Assembly: GCF_028823685.1 (NCBI RefSeq)
Contig: NZ_JAPEHZ010000001.1
Location: 1 to 64,000, forward strand
Length of the DNA stretch: 64,000 nt
Source: Tenacibaculum sp. L6
GTDB lineage: Bacteria > Bacteroidota > Bacteroidia > Flavobacteriales > Flavobacteriaceae
Reading direction: 5' to 3'
Part shown: positions 1-8,954 of the stretch, one piece after another
How positions within the stretch are numbered: position 1 is the stretch's first letter
Layout of the letters: each line of letters begins with the position of its first letter
Notes under the pieces: model-generated
Seen by the model: the letters and a program-made list of their open reading frames with translations, nothing else
Database searches by the model: none
Told to the model about the DNA's origin: nothing
Translations under genes and position numbers: made by a program

Positions 1-49
1 CCAACTTGGTTACCTTTTTGTTTTAACACCTTTAAAATTTTATAATAAA

Positions 50-76
50 AAAAGGCTACCATAACAGCAGCCTTTT
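50..76. terminator. Hairpin terminator at the left edge
   Basis: The arms AAAAGGCT and AGCCTTTT flank a short loop, with A-rich sequence on the left and T residues on the right. It probably ends a transcript from a gene outside the window. Apart from this hairpin and a possible promoter just before folK, I see no gene in the first 259 bases. Confidence 0.6.
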
Positions 77-241
77 AACTTAGAGTTGTTCTAGATCATT
101 CCCCAATAATCATATAAAAATCTTACTCTATAAAGAAATCCACTACTAAAACAGTTCAACACGAAAACACCCTACCTTTTTTTTAAAAAAAATATTTAAA
201 TAAAAAGCCAATTTTTTAGCACTTCTTATTTAAGTTTTATT

Positions 242-249
242 TTTCTTTG
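242..249 (+). promoter_or_regulatory. Possible -7 promoter element for folK-dNK
   Basis: TTTCTTTG matches the Bacteroidota -7 consensus TAnnTTTG at seven of eight positions and lies 10 bases before the ATG of the folK fusion. No clear TTTG -33 element is seen at the usual distance. Confidence 0.35.
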
Positions 250-259
250 CATTCTACTC

Positions 260-1390
260 ATGAAAATACAACGAATCACATATATTTCTATAGGAACCAA
301 TCAAGGAGACAAGCTTGCAAACATTCAACAAGCAATTAATTTAATTGCTGATAAAGTGGGAGCAGTTTTAAAAGTAGCTTCAGTATACGAAACAGCTTCT
401 TGGGGTTTTAACAGTAATAATTTTTACAATACTTGTATAAAAGTTTCAACGTATTTACCCCCTGAGCAATTAATTTTAAGACTCCTTTCTATTGAAAAAG
501 AATTAGGAAGAACACGAAAAGATACTAACGAATATTCAGATAGATTAATTGATTTAGATATTCTATTATTTGATGATGAAATCATCTTTTCAAAAACTTT
601 AATTGTTCCACACCCTAGAATGTTAGAGCGTAAATTTGCTTTAGTTCCTTTGGTTGAAATTGCTCGTAATGTTATTCATCCAATAGAAAAAAAACATTTA
701 TATATCTGTTTAGAAAATTGTTCTGACACTTCGGAAATCACAAAGTTAGATGTGAAACTTGAACGACCAATTCCTATTACTGAAAAGTATAATTACATTG
801 CTATTGAGGGAAATATTGGTGCAGGAAAAACATCTTTAGCAAATATGATGTCTGACGAATTTAACGCTAAAATCGTACTAGAACGTTTTGCTGATAATCC
901 ATTTTTGCCAAAGTTTTACAACGATAATGAGCGTTATGCCTTTCCTTTAGAAATGAGTTTCTTAGCAGATCGCTATCAACAATTATCAGATGATTTAGCG
1001 CAATTTGATTTGTTTAAAAACTTTATTGTTTCTGATTATTATATTTTTAAATCGCTCATTTTTGCACAGGTTACTTTGCATAGTGATGAATATAAGTTGT
1101 ATAGAAAAATGTTTGATTTAATGTACAAAGAAATTACCAAACCTGATTTATACGTTTATTTATATCAAAACACAGAGCGTTTATTAGAAAACATAAAGAA
1201 ACGTGGTCGTGATTACGAACAAAATATAGAAGCAAGTTACCTACAAAAAATCCACGATGGTTATAGTAATTTTATCAAAACACAACCTGATTTAAATATT
1301 TTAATTATTGATGTTTCTGAGCTGGATTTTGTAAACAATCTTGATGATTATGAAACCATTATCAATAAAATAAAAAATTACAACGCATAA
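260..1390 (+). CDS. folK: FolK-deoxynucleoside kinase fusion
   Basis: This 376-residue protein joins two enzymes. Residues 1 to about 160 are HPPK (FolK), which pyrophosphorylates 6-hydroxymethyl-dihydropterin in folate synthesis; the DRLIDLDILLF metal-binding motif (residues 94-104) and the VPHPRM motif are visible. Residues about 178-376 are a deoxynucleoside kinase with P-loop GNIGAGKT (184-191) and the LERFADNPFL stretch typical of deoxyadenosine/deoxyguanosine kinases, which salvage nucleosides. The same fusion is known from other Flavobacteriaceae. It is a single gene ending at a bidirectional terminator facing gldC. The exact nucleoside specificity cannot be read from the sequence. Confidence 0.93.
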   Translation: MKIQRITYISIGTNQGDKLANIQQAINLIADKVGAVLKVASVYETASWGFNSNNFYNTCIKVSTYLPPEQLILRLLSIEKELGRTRKDTNEYSDRLIDLDILLFDDEIIFSKTLIVPHPRMLERKFALVPLVEIARNVIHPIEKKHLYICLENCSDTSEITKLDVKLERPIPITEKYNYIAIEGNIGAGKTSLANMMSDEFNAKIVLERFADNPFLPKFYNDNERYAFPLEMSFLADRYQQLSDDLAQFDLFKNFIVSDYYIFKSLIFAQVTLHSDEYKLYRKMFDLMYKEITKPDLYVYLYQNTERLLENIKKRGRDYEQNIEASYLQKIHDGYSNFIKTQPDLNILIIDVSELDFVNNLDDYETIINKIKNYNA

Positions 1391-1417
1391 AAAAAGCAGC
1401 TTTAAAAGCTGCTTTTT
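1391..1417. terminator. Bidirectional terminator between folK and gldC
   Basis: AAAAGCAGCTTT and AAAGCTGCTTTT form a near-perfect palindrome between the convergent folK-dNK and gldC genes. T-runs follow on both strands, so it can serve both. Confidence 0.8.
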
Positions 1418-1755
1418 TATTTCTGAATTAACACTAGCTTTTCAGCAAAGTAATCACAAAAATCACGCATGGTAGCGCTCATTTTTTCGTCATTTGTAGC
1501 TCTTTCAAACGAATTTGCCATAGACACTAAGGTTTGGTGAAAAAACTGCTTCATTTCATCTACAGGCATGTCTTTGGTCCATAAATCCATACGCAATGTA
1601 TCTTTTTGTTTATGATCCCAAACAGACAGCATAATTGCTTTTGATGCCTCATCTTTTATTCCTCCGTCCTGTGCATTCCAAGTAATTTCTTCTGGAATTC
1701 TGTTTTCGTCTAATCCTACTTTAAATGTAATCTTTGATGTATGTTTAACCGCCAT
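1417..1755 (-). CDS. gldC: Gliding motility protein GldC
   Basis: This 112-residue soluble protein has the length and sequence pattern of GldC (start MAVKHTSKITFKV, then the WNAQDGG and MRDFCDYFAEKL segments). GldC is an accessory gliding-motility protein of Bacteroidota; in Flavobacterium johnsoniae its loss only weakens gliding, and its biochemical role is unknown. It has no signal peptide, so it is probably cytoplasmic. Its start codon shares one base with the gldB stop codon (TAATG), so the two are translationally coupled in a gldBC operon. Confidence 0.93.
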   Translation of the reverse strand: MAVKHTSKITFKVGLDENRIPEEITWNAQDGGIKDEASKAIMLSVWDHKQKDTLRMDLWTKDMPVDEMKQFFHQTLVSMANSFERATNDEKMSATMRDFCDYFAEKLVLIQK

Positions 1756-2717
1756 TATCTTTTTGGTTTGTATCCTGATTTTTTGAAGATTTCCTCTTCA
1801 CTTGTTTGTAATAATTGATGCAAAGATACATCATTCTTTTGCATATACGAACGTACTATTTGCCAACCAATCCACTCACCTATTCTTCCTGGTGATTGGT
1901 TGTCTTCTTCCATATAAAACTTAGAAAAAGGTGCCAAGTCTAAAAAACGTTTATCTACATCCTTACTGGTACTATACAACAAATCTTTCTCTATAAAATA
2001 CATCCAAATTTGCTCTTCATTACTTTTAGCCCAATCTAATTTAGTTTGTGAATACCCTATTTTAATCGCATCTGGAATATTAGGTAAATAAGCATCTAAC
2101 AAATACATTTTCTTTCCGCGATTAATCATTTTATCAATAAAACTTCTCGCTGTACTTGGTAGCATTTGCTTACCAACAATAGCTTTTGCTACGTCTACCA
2201 CAATATGTTCTTTGGTATTGTTCTGTTTTACATATTCAGGATAATCGTTGTAAAACTCATGTTTTCCTCCTAAGTAAGCATCTAAAGAAATTAACAGTAA
2301 ACTATCAGTATAAACAATTCGATTGTTGTAATCAATATTTGTTAACATGGTAATTACTTTCGGACTCACAAACTTCGGATTGTAATATTTTACATGTTTG
2401 AATAGCGATGTTAACTCCTCTTTTTCTTTATTGATTTCAGAAAAAACTTTTTGGGTTTCAGCAAATAACTCTTGTTCATCTTTGTCATTTATTTTATTCA
2501 CCCAAACGCTATCGGGTTGGGAAGGAAAGAACATCGGATATTTTTCTTTTGTTATAGAAAGCTCGTTAGGTTTTGTGCTGTAAAAATCAACATCAAAACG
2601 TTCTATTTCTACATTAGCCTCAATATTTGATACATCTATATTTAACTTATTACTTCCTCCCTTTTTACACGAAAAGCTAACCAAAATAAAGGTAAGCAGC
2701 GCTAAAATTTTTCTCAT
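1755..2717 (-). CDS. gldB: Gliding motility lipoprotein GldB
   Basis: This 320-residue protein begins with a lipoprotein signal (SFSC lipobox, predicted acylated Cys17), placing it in the envelope. Its sequence (for example ERFDVDFYSTKPNEL near the start and GRIGEWIGWQIVRSYM near the end) matches the GldB family, which is essential for gliding and linked to the Gld/Spr machinery and type IX secretion in Bacteroidota. It is the first gene of a two-gene operon with gldC and is divergent from nadE, an arrangement common in Flavobacteriaceae. Confidence 0.93.
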   Translation of the reverse strand: MRKILALLTFILVSFSCKKGGSNKLNIDVSNIEANVEIERFDVDFYSTKPNELSITKEKYPMFFPSQPDSVWVNKINDKDEQELFAETQKVFSEINKEKEELTSLFKHVKYYNPKFVSPKVITMLTNIDYNNRIVYTDSLLLISLDAYLGGKHEFYNDYPEYVKQNNTKEHIVVDVAKAIVGKQMLPSTARSFIDKMINRGKKMYLLDAYLPNIPDAIKIGYSQTKLDWAKSNEEQIWMYFIEKDLLYSTSKDVDKRFLDLAPFSKFYMEEDNQSPGRIGEWIGWQIVRSYMQKNDVSLHQLLQTSEEEIFKKSGYKPKR

Positions 2718-2809
2718 GAACTTTAGTATATTTACATTCTAAATTACAACGTCGAAATTACTAAAATAGTTTTTATCCCTTAGTGATTAAGTCTTAAAAT
2801 ATCTCACAA

Positions 2810-3598
2810 ATGAACACTCCTAAAGTTGCAGAACATATCGTAAATTGGTTAAAAGAATATGCTACAAATGCCAAAGTAAATGGCTTTGTTGTAGGGATAT
2901 CTGGCGGAATTGACAGTGCTGTTACCTCAACTTTATGTGCTAAGACTGGTTTACCTACCTTGTGTGTAGAACTACCAATTCATCAGGCAGAAAGTCAAGT
3001 AAACAGAGGAAATGAACATATTAAACAATTACGTGAGCGTTACAGTAATGTGAGTGAAGTGGAAGTGAACTTAACCTCTACTTTTGAAGATTTTAAGACT
3101 GTAGTTCCTCAGATTGAAGCTTCTCCAAAAGTTGATTTAGCTTTAGCGAATACTCGTGCTCGTTTACGAATGACTACATTATATTATTTTGCTGGATTGC
3201 ATGGTTTATTAGTAGCAGGAACAGGAAATAAAGTAGAAGATTTTGGCGTAGGATTCTTCACTAAATATGGTGACGGTGGTGTTGATTTAAGTCCGATTGC
3301 TGATTTAGTAAAATCAGAAGTGTATGAATTAGCTAAATACTTAAAAGTGCCTACTTCTATTCAAAAAGCACAACCTACAGACGGTTTATTTGGTGACAGT
3401 AGAACCGATGAAGACCAAATTGGAGCTTCATATGACGAACTAGAATGGGCTATGCAAATGCAAAATACAGGAAAAACCGCTGATGATTTTTCTGGTAGAG
3501 AGTTAGAGGTATATAAAATATACAGGCGCCTTAACCGAATTAATCAGCATAAAATGGTTCCTATTCCTATTTGTGAAATCCCTAAAGAATTAAAGTAA
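2810..3598 (+). CDS. nadE: Ammonia-dependent NAD+ synthetase
   Basis: This 262-residue enzyme converts nicotinic acid adenine dinucleotide, ATP and ammonia to NAD+, the last step of NAD synthesis. The N-type ATP pyrophosphatase loop SGGIDS lies at residues 31-36, and NKVEDFGVGFFTKYGDGG and SPIADLVKSEVYELAKYL are further family signatures. There is no glutaminase domain, so it is the short, ammonia-using form. It is divergent from gldB. Its 3' end overlaps a possible 43-residue reading frame on the other strand. Confidence 0.95.
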   Translation: MNTPKVAEHIVNWLKEYATNAKVNGFVVGISGGIDSAVTSTLCAKTGLPTLCVELPIHQAESQVNRGNEHIKQLRERYSNVSEVEVNLTSTFEDFKTVVPQIEASPKVDLALANTRARLRMTTLYYFAGLHGLLVAGTGNKVEDFGVGFFTKYGDGGVDLSPIADLVKSEVYELAKYLKVPTSIQKAQPTDGLFGDSRTDEDQIGASYDELEWAMQMQNTGKTADDFSGRELEVYKIYRRLNRINQHKMVPIPICEIPKELK

Positions 3599-3721
3599 GT
3601 TAACAGACTTCATTTGACGCTTAATCTTTTGATAAGCACTCTTTTTTTGCCCGTTAGATATATTTAAAGGGAGTATAATAAGCAATCTAAATAACTCTAG
3701 TATTTGCAGCAACTTTCTCAT
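3590..3721 (-). CDS. Possible small protein, 43 residues
   Basis: A reading frame of 43 codons starts with ATG at 3721 (MRKLLQILELFRLLII...) and ends inside the last codons of nadE. It has a hydrophobic N-terminal half and a Lys-rich second half, like many real small proteins. No family is recognised. A purine-rich, A-rich stretch precedes the start, but I see no convincing promoter. It fills the nadE-dnaG gap on the dnaG strand. It may be only a chance frame. Confidence 0.3.
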   Translation of the reverse strand: MRKLLQILELFRLLIILPLNISNGQKKSAYQKIKRQMKSVNLL

Positions 3722-3811
3722 TTTTATTTTATTTCTTGTTCTTTTCGTGAGTAAAATTACAAAAAAAATGTTAAAAAACTTAAAATCTAGATATTTATCA
3801 ATTTCTTAATA

Positions 3812-5762
3812 TTAAATAACGCGATTTAATTTTTCAAAAAGGCGTTTTTTCAATCCTGTATAATTTGCGATTTCTTCCAGATCAGGAGTTACGCTTTGCT
3901 CTTGGCTTTCATGCATTATCTCCTTTATTTTTTCTTCAATTAAAACCCTACGCAAGTTTAAAACTGCATCTGTAACCAATTTGGGCAGGATTTTTATTGT
4001 TTCTGTTACAAAAACCTCTTTACGCTCCCAATCACTTAAATTATACTTTTCTTCATCCATCAAAATATTGGTTACCAAACTTGATATTTGAGGGTTTTCG
4101 TGCATTATCAAATAATCGACACTTATTTTTTCATCTTGATTTAATTGATGAATCAATTCAAAATAAGTTAATCTGAAAATTTCATTGGTAAACTCTATTT
4201 CGTCTTCTTGTAAATTCAAATACAACTCGTTAGAAACAGTGTTTTGATACTCTTCTTTCTCTAAAAATGGTCGTCCTCTTTCATCTACTGCATCTACCCA
4301 ATTGACAAAATCAACGATTTCATTACCATATAATAACAAAATTCTTATGATTTCTTTTTCTAGAATATTTAGCTGATCAATACTTTGCTGTAGCTTACCT
4401 TTTCCTCCTTTAACAAGTCCCATTACTGGCTGCTCTTGTTCATACATATGCTCTAGAGGCGGCTGGAGCCAATTCACTAAATAAAACCTGCTCAGAAATA
4501 TCCATAATACGGGCACATTCTTGTACATAAACCTCTCGTTGAATTCCATCAGGAATTTTGGAAATGCTTGTTACAATATCACGAATTAAACCTGCTTTTT
4601 TCACAGGATCATTCGCTGCCTCTTTCATTAATAAAGAAACTTTGAACTCTATAAAATCTTGAGATTTTTCAGCTAAATACTGTTTTAAATCGGCATTAGA
4701 ATGTGCTTTTGCAAAGCTATCTGGATCTTCGCCTTCCGGAAAAGTAACCACTTTCACATTCATTCCTTGTTCAAGAATTAAATCAATTCCACGAAGTGAT
4801 GCTCTAATTCCTGCCGCATCTCCATCAAAAAGTACCGTAATATTTTTAGTTAATCGGTTTACCAATCGAATTTGATCGGGAGTTAATGCTGTACCCGATG
4901 AAGCTACCACATTTTCTATTCCTGATTGATGAAATGAAATTACATCGGTATATCCTTCTACTAAAAAGCAATTGTCTTCTTTAGCAATTTCTTTCTTGGC
5001 CTGATATAATCCGTATAAAATTTTACTCTTATGATAAATTTCACTCTCTGGTGAATTCAGGTATTTTGCCGCTTTTTTATCATTCGTAAGAATACGTCCT
5101 CCAAAACCTAAAATTCGTCCTGACATACTATGAATAGGAAACATTACACGTCCTTTAAAACGGTCGAATTTTCTATCCTCTGCTCCACCTTCTTTAACAA
5201 TAGTTAATCCAGTAGATTTTAAATATTTTAAATCGTAGCCTTTATCTAGAGCTGCTTTTGTAAAGTTATCCCATTCATCTTTACAATATCCTAAATCAAA
5301 CTTTTCAATAGTGTCTTCTCTAAATCCTCTTTCTTTAAAATATGACAAACCGATGGCTCTACCGTTTTGTGTGTTCATTAACACATCATGAAAATAATCT
5401 TTGGCAAATTTTGATACCAAAAACATACTTTCACGTTCATTCATCTGCTGTTTTTGTTCGTCAGACTGTTCGGTTTCTTCTATTTCAATATTGTACTTTT
5501 CAGCCAACCAACGTATAGCTTCAGGATACGTATAATGTTCGTGCTCCATTAAAAAAGAAATCGCATTTCCTCCTTTACCTGTACTAAAATCTTTCCAGAT
5601 TTGTTTTACAGGCGACACCATAAAAGATGGGGTACGCTCATCAGTAAACGGGCTTAAGCCCTTAAAGCTACTTCCTGACTTTTTTAACTGCACAAACTCT
5701 CCTATCACCTCTTCTACTCGGGCGGTTTCAAAAACTTTATCAATGGTTTGTTGGGTAATCAT
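3812..5762 (-). pseudogene. dnaG: DNA primase DnaG, frameshifted
   Basis: Two overlapping frames together encode DnaG, which makes RNA primers at the replication fork. Positions 5762-4440 hold the N-terminal domain and the Toprim catalytic core (LVEGYTDV, FDGDAAG, SSGTALT), and 4549-3812 hold the C-terminal helicase-binding region. Reading CTCAG instead of CTCCAG on the coding strand (bases 4463-4468) joins them as ...SELAQPPLEHMYEQEQ... into one 649-residue protein, the usual size for this group. DnaG is essential, so this is either a sequence error, a real mutation tolerated through recoding, or a split protein. The CHC2 zinc-finger ligands are also absent: the expected CPFH is SPFT and the expected CFGCG is DFSTG. 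A -7-like TATATTTG lies upstream. Confidence 0.88.
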
Positions 5763-5782
5763 ACACTGTAAAATAGAGCAAA

Positions 5783-5790
5783 CAAATATA
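5783..5790 (-). promoter_or_regulatory. -7 promoter element for dnaG
   Basis: On the minus strand TATATTTG matches TAnnTTTG exactly and lies about 20 bases before the dnaG ATG. A TTTA sequence 19 bases upstream is an imperfect -33 element. Confidence 0.5.
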
Positions 5791-5818
5791 TAGATAAGAC
5801 AACTCTTCTTAAATTAAA

Positions 5819-5849
5819 TTTGCTAAAAACATATAAATATATAATTTTG
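5819..5849 (+). promoter_or_regulatory. Consensus Bacteroidota promoter for the LRR gene
   Basis: TTTG at 5819-5822 and TAATTTTG at 5842-5849 are separated by exactly 19 bases, matching the primary-sigma consensus TTTG-N19-TAnnTTTG. Transcription should begin near 5854-5857. This places the TTG at 5820 inside the promoter and supports the ATG at 5871 as the start of the next gene. Confidence 0.75.
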
Positions 5850-5870
5850 ACAAAAAATTCCCCCTTATTA

Positions 5871-6767
5871 ATGAAAACAATTATCCCCTTTAGTTTAGCA
5901 TTACTTTTATCTTACAATACATTTTCTCAAGAAACTATTCGAATTCCTGATATCGGTTTAGAAGAATGTTTGGTTGATTTAAAAATTGACTCTAACGGTT
6001 TAAACGGAAGTATTACCATTAGTGATGCCGAATATGTTACTAACTTAAACATTGACAATCCTGTTACAAATAAGGATTTACCTAATGTATATTCTAAAAT
6101 TAAAAACTTAACCGGTTTAGAGAGCTTTCCTAACTTAAAACGTTTGGATTGTTACGATAACGAGATTACTAAAATAGACTTATCTCAAAGTTCTTCTATA
6201 AGTTTTTTAAACTGTACTCAAAATAAAATTGAGCGTTTAGATGTTAGTAAGAACCCTAACTTAACTTACATAAGTTGTGACAGTAACAACATGAACTCTT
6301 TAATTCTTGGCGAAAATTCTAATCTTGAAAGCTTATACGCTAGTTATAACAAATTAACTACGTTAGACGTATCTAACTGTCCTAACCTTATAAACATGGA
6401 TGTTAGTGGTAACAATATTAAAACCATTGTTGTTAGTGAGGCTCAATTAGCTAACATTCCTGCAGGTTGGTATAAAGACGAAAAAACTACCTATGCTACT
6501 AGCAACGGTGAAGTAGCAAATACTATGGTTATAGAACAGAAAAAAAACACTGAAAAAGTTGAAGAAAAGCCTAAAGCTATTGAAAAACCTGTAAAAAAAT
6601 ACGCAGAAAGCTTTATACAATTGGTTGTTTCTGAATACGAAAAGAATGTATTAAACGAAGCGCATCTAAAAAAGGTTAAAGAAGATTTGATGTACAAATA
6701 CGATATTAAAGGTGAAGAAATTACCGAATGGATACAACAACATAGTAAACTTCACAAAACAGAATAG
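5871..6767 (+). CDS. Secreted leucine-rich-repeat protein
   Basis: This 298-residue protein starts with a signal peptide (MKTIIPFSLALLLSYNTFSQ). Residues about 95-200 contain roughly five degenerate leucine-rich repeats of about 21 residues of the form LxxLDVSxNPNLxxLxCxxN, the secreted or periplasmic type common in Bacteroidota. A linker rich in Lys, Glu and Pro follows, then a C-terminal helical stretch of unknown type. I chose ATG 5871 because the upstream TTG lies in the promoter and the signal peptide begins here. No C-terminal sorting domain is evident. The repeats suggest protein-protein binding; no partner is indicated. Confidence 0.8.
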   Translation: MKTIIPFSLALLLSYNTFSQETIRIPDIGLEECLVDLKIDSNGLNGSITISDAEYVTNLNIDNPVTNKDLPNVYSKIKNLTGLESFPNLKRLDCYDNEITKIDLSQSSSISFLNCTQNKIERLDVSKNPNLTYISCDSNNMNSLILGENSNLESLYASYNKLTTLDVSNCPNLINMDVSGNNIKTIVVSEAQLANIPAGWYKDEKTTYATSNGEVANTMVIEQKKNTEKVEEKPKAIEKPVKKYAESFIQLVVSEYEKNVLNEAHLKKVKEDLMYKYDIKGEEITEWIQQHSKLHKTE

Positions 6768-6788
6768 TAGCATTTATTAAAAAGCATA

Positions 6789-6818
6789 AAAAAGCCATCA
6801 ATAATTTGATGGCTTTCT
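6789..6818. terminator. Bidirectional terminator between LRR gene and clpX
   Basis: AAAGCCATCA and TGATGGCTTT form a perfect 10-base-pair stem with a 6-base loop between two convergent genes. A-rich and T-rich flanks occur on both sides. Confidence 0.85.
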
Positions 6819-6837
6819 TATTTATACATTTTTCAAC

Positions 6838-8076
6838 TTATGAAGCTGCTTTTAATTTTTTCAATGCTGATTTGGTTAACTTCGCTTCTGCATATTCTTT
6901 AGTTACACTAAATTCTTTTTCGTCAGAACTTGGCATATCGAACATCGCATCCGTTAAAATTGCTTCGCATAAAGAACGTAAACCACGAGCACCTAACTTA
7001 TACTCTACAGCCTTATCAACAATAAACTGTAATGCTTCTTCCGTCATTGTAAACTCAACCTCATCCATAGCAAACAATTTAGTGTATTGCTTTACTATTG
7101 AATTTTTAGGTTCTGTTAAAATAGCTCGTAATGTTTCTGCATCTAACGGATTCATATAACTCAACACCGGTAAACGACCAATGATTTCTGGTATTAAACC
7201 AAAAGATTTTAAATCTAATGGAGTAATGTATTGTAACAAGTTGTCTTGATCTATTTTATCCTCTTCAACCGAAGCGCTATATCCTACAGCTTGCATGTTT
7301 AAACGCTTGCTAATAATTCTATCAATTCCAGAAAAAGCTCCTCCAGCGATGAATAAAATATCTTTGGTATTTACTTCGATAAACTTTTGTTCTGGATGCT
7401 TTCTTCCTCCCTTAGGAGCTACGTTTACCACTGCTCCTTCCAATAGTTTTAACAACGCTTGTTGCACTCCTTCACCAGAAACATCACGTGTAATAGACGG
7501 ATTATCACCTTTACGAGCAATCTTATCTATTTCATCAATAAATACAATACCTCTTTCTGCTTTTTCAACGTCATAATCAGCTGCTTGTAACAAACGACTA
7601 AGGATACTCTCAACATCTTCTCCTACATAACCTGCTTGGGTTAAAACAGTAGCATCTACAATAGAAAACGGTACATTTAACATTTTTGCAATAGTACGCG
7701 CTACTAATGTTTTACCAGTACCTGTTTCACCAACTAAAACAATGTTAGACTTTTCAATTTCTACTTCGTCTTCATCTCCTCTAGTTTGCAATAATCTTTT
7801 GTAGTGATTGTACACCGCTACAGACATTGCTTTTTTGGTTTCATCTTGACCAATGATATATTCATCTAAAAAAGCTTTGATTTCTTTCGGCTTTTTTAAA
7901 GTTAAGTCTTTTGATAAATCACTTGTTTTAAGTTCCGCTATTTCCTCCTCTACAATTCCATGAGCCTGCTCTATACATTTATCACATATATGAGCATCTA
8001 AACCTGCAATTAATAAATCGGTTTCAGGTTTTTTACGACCACAAAAGGAACATTGTAAATTTTCTTCTTTCGACAT
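6838..8076 (-). CDS. clpX: ATP-dependent Clp protease ATPase subunit ClpX
   Basis: This 412-residue AAA+ unfoldase feeds proteins to ClpP. The N-terminal zinc-binding domain has Cys9, Cys12, Cys31 and Cys34. Walker A is GETGTGKT, Walker B is VFIDEIDKIA, and sensor and arginine-finger regions follow in order. The length is normal. It lies 88 bases downstream of clpP on the same strand, as in many bacteria, with a short degenerate repeat between the two. It ends at a bidirectional terminator. Confidence 0.97.
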   Translation of the reverse strand: MSKEENLQCSFCGRKKPETDLLIAGLDAHICDKCIEQAHGIVEEEIAELKTSDLSKDLTLKKPKEIKAFLDEYIIGQDETKKAMSVAVYNHYKRLLQTRGDEDEVEIEKSNIVLVGETGTGKTLVARTIAKMLNVPFSIVDATVLTQAGYVGEDVESILSRLLQAADYDVEKAERGIVFIDEIDKIARKGDNPSITRDVSGEGVQQALLKLLEGAVVNVAPKGGRKHPEQKFIEVNTKDILFIAGGAFSGIDRIISKRLNMQAVGYSASVEEDKIDQDNLLQYITPLDLKSFGLIPEIIGRLPVLSYMNPLDAETLRAILTEPKNSIVKQYTKLFAMDEVEFTMTEEALQFIVDKAVEYKLGARGLRSLCEAILTDAMFDMPSSDEKEFSVTKEYAEAKLTKSALKKLKAAS

Positions 8077-8084
8077 TATCTTAT

Positions 8085-8163
8085 GCTTTAGGCATTAGGC
8101 TTTAAGGCTTTATGCAAATACTATTTTTAGCGTGTCGCATATTGCTTAGTGCTTAATGCAAAA
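8085..8163. repeat. Degenerate short repeat between clpP and clpX
   Basis: This spacer is built from variants of GCTTTAGGCATTAGGCTTTAAG and TGCTTAGTGCTTAATGC, short units repeated directly and in inverted form. It contains no gene. Its effect on clpPX co-transcription is unknown. Confidence 0.5.
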
Positions 8164-8164
8164 A

Positions 8165-8828
8165 TTATTTTCTAGTTAAAATTTCGTCAACCATTCCGTA
8201 AGCTTTCGCTTCATCGGCTTTCATCCAATAATCTCTATCAGAATCTTTGTTTACTTTTTCTATAGTTTGACCTGAGTGTTTTGCGATAATTTCATACAAC
8301 TCATCTTTTAATTTTAAAATTTCACGAGCTGTAATTTCGATATCAGATGCTTGTCCTTGTGCTCCACCTAATGGTTGGTGAATCATGATACGAGAGTGTG
8401 GTAACGCAGAACGTTTGTTTTCCTTTTTCTCCTGCACACATTAATACTGCCCCCATAGAAGCTGCCATACCAGTACAAATAGTTGCTACATCTGGCTTAA
8501 TAAATTGCATGGTATCGTAAATACCTAAACCAGCATATACTCCACCTCCTGGTGAGTTGATATAAATTGAAATATCTTTATTAGCATCTACACTTTCTAA
8601 GAATAATAATTGTGCTTGAATTATGTTAGCTACTTGATCGTTAATGCCTGTACCTAAAAAGATAATTCTATCCATCATTAAACGAGAAAAAACATCCATT
8701 TGAGTAATATTCATTTGGCGTTCTTCCATAATGTATGGAGTTAAGCTACTTGTTATTTTTCCGTAGTAGTTGCTATTTATTCCGTGGTGCTTAGTTGCGT
8801 ATTTTTCGAACTCTTTTCCGTAATCCAT
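8165..8828 (-). pseudogene. clpP: ATP-dependent Clp protease proteolytic subunit ClpP, frameshifted
   Basis: ClpP is the serine peptidase of the ClpXP complex. Codons from 8828 encode the N-terminal half through the nucleophile Ser124 (GMAASMG); another frame, to 8165, encodes the catalytic His (MIHQPLGG) and Asp (SDRDYW) part. They separate at a tandem duplication, AAAC AAAC on the coding strand (8413-8420). Removing one AAAC gives [13 protein letters not shown] and a normal 219-residue protein. As it stands the first frame ends after 161 residues in 32 residues or fewer of unrelated sequence, and the triad is split, so no active ClpP would be made unless ribosomes shift frame or the duplication is an artefact. 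Confidence 0.9.
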
Positions 8829-8903
8829 TTAAAATGTTTTTAGGTTATAATGATGTAAATATAAGAACTATTTCGTTAGTATTTTGTTACAGTTAACGGC
8901 TAA

Positions 8904-8931
8904 AAAAACCTGAATGTAGATTCAGGTTTTT
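8904..8931. terminator. Terminator after trigger factor gene
   Basis: AAAAACCTGAAT and ATTCAGGTTTTT form a perfect 12-base-pair stem with loop GTAG. It lies between tig (upstream on the minus strand) and clpP, so it should separate their transcripts. Confidence 0.85.
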
Positions 8932-8954
8932 CTTATTACATCAGTTATAAACTG

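Noticed and set aside
5820-5870. TTG start for the LRR protein
   Set aside because: It lies in the promoter; the signal peptide starts at ATG 5871.
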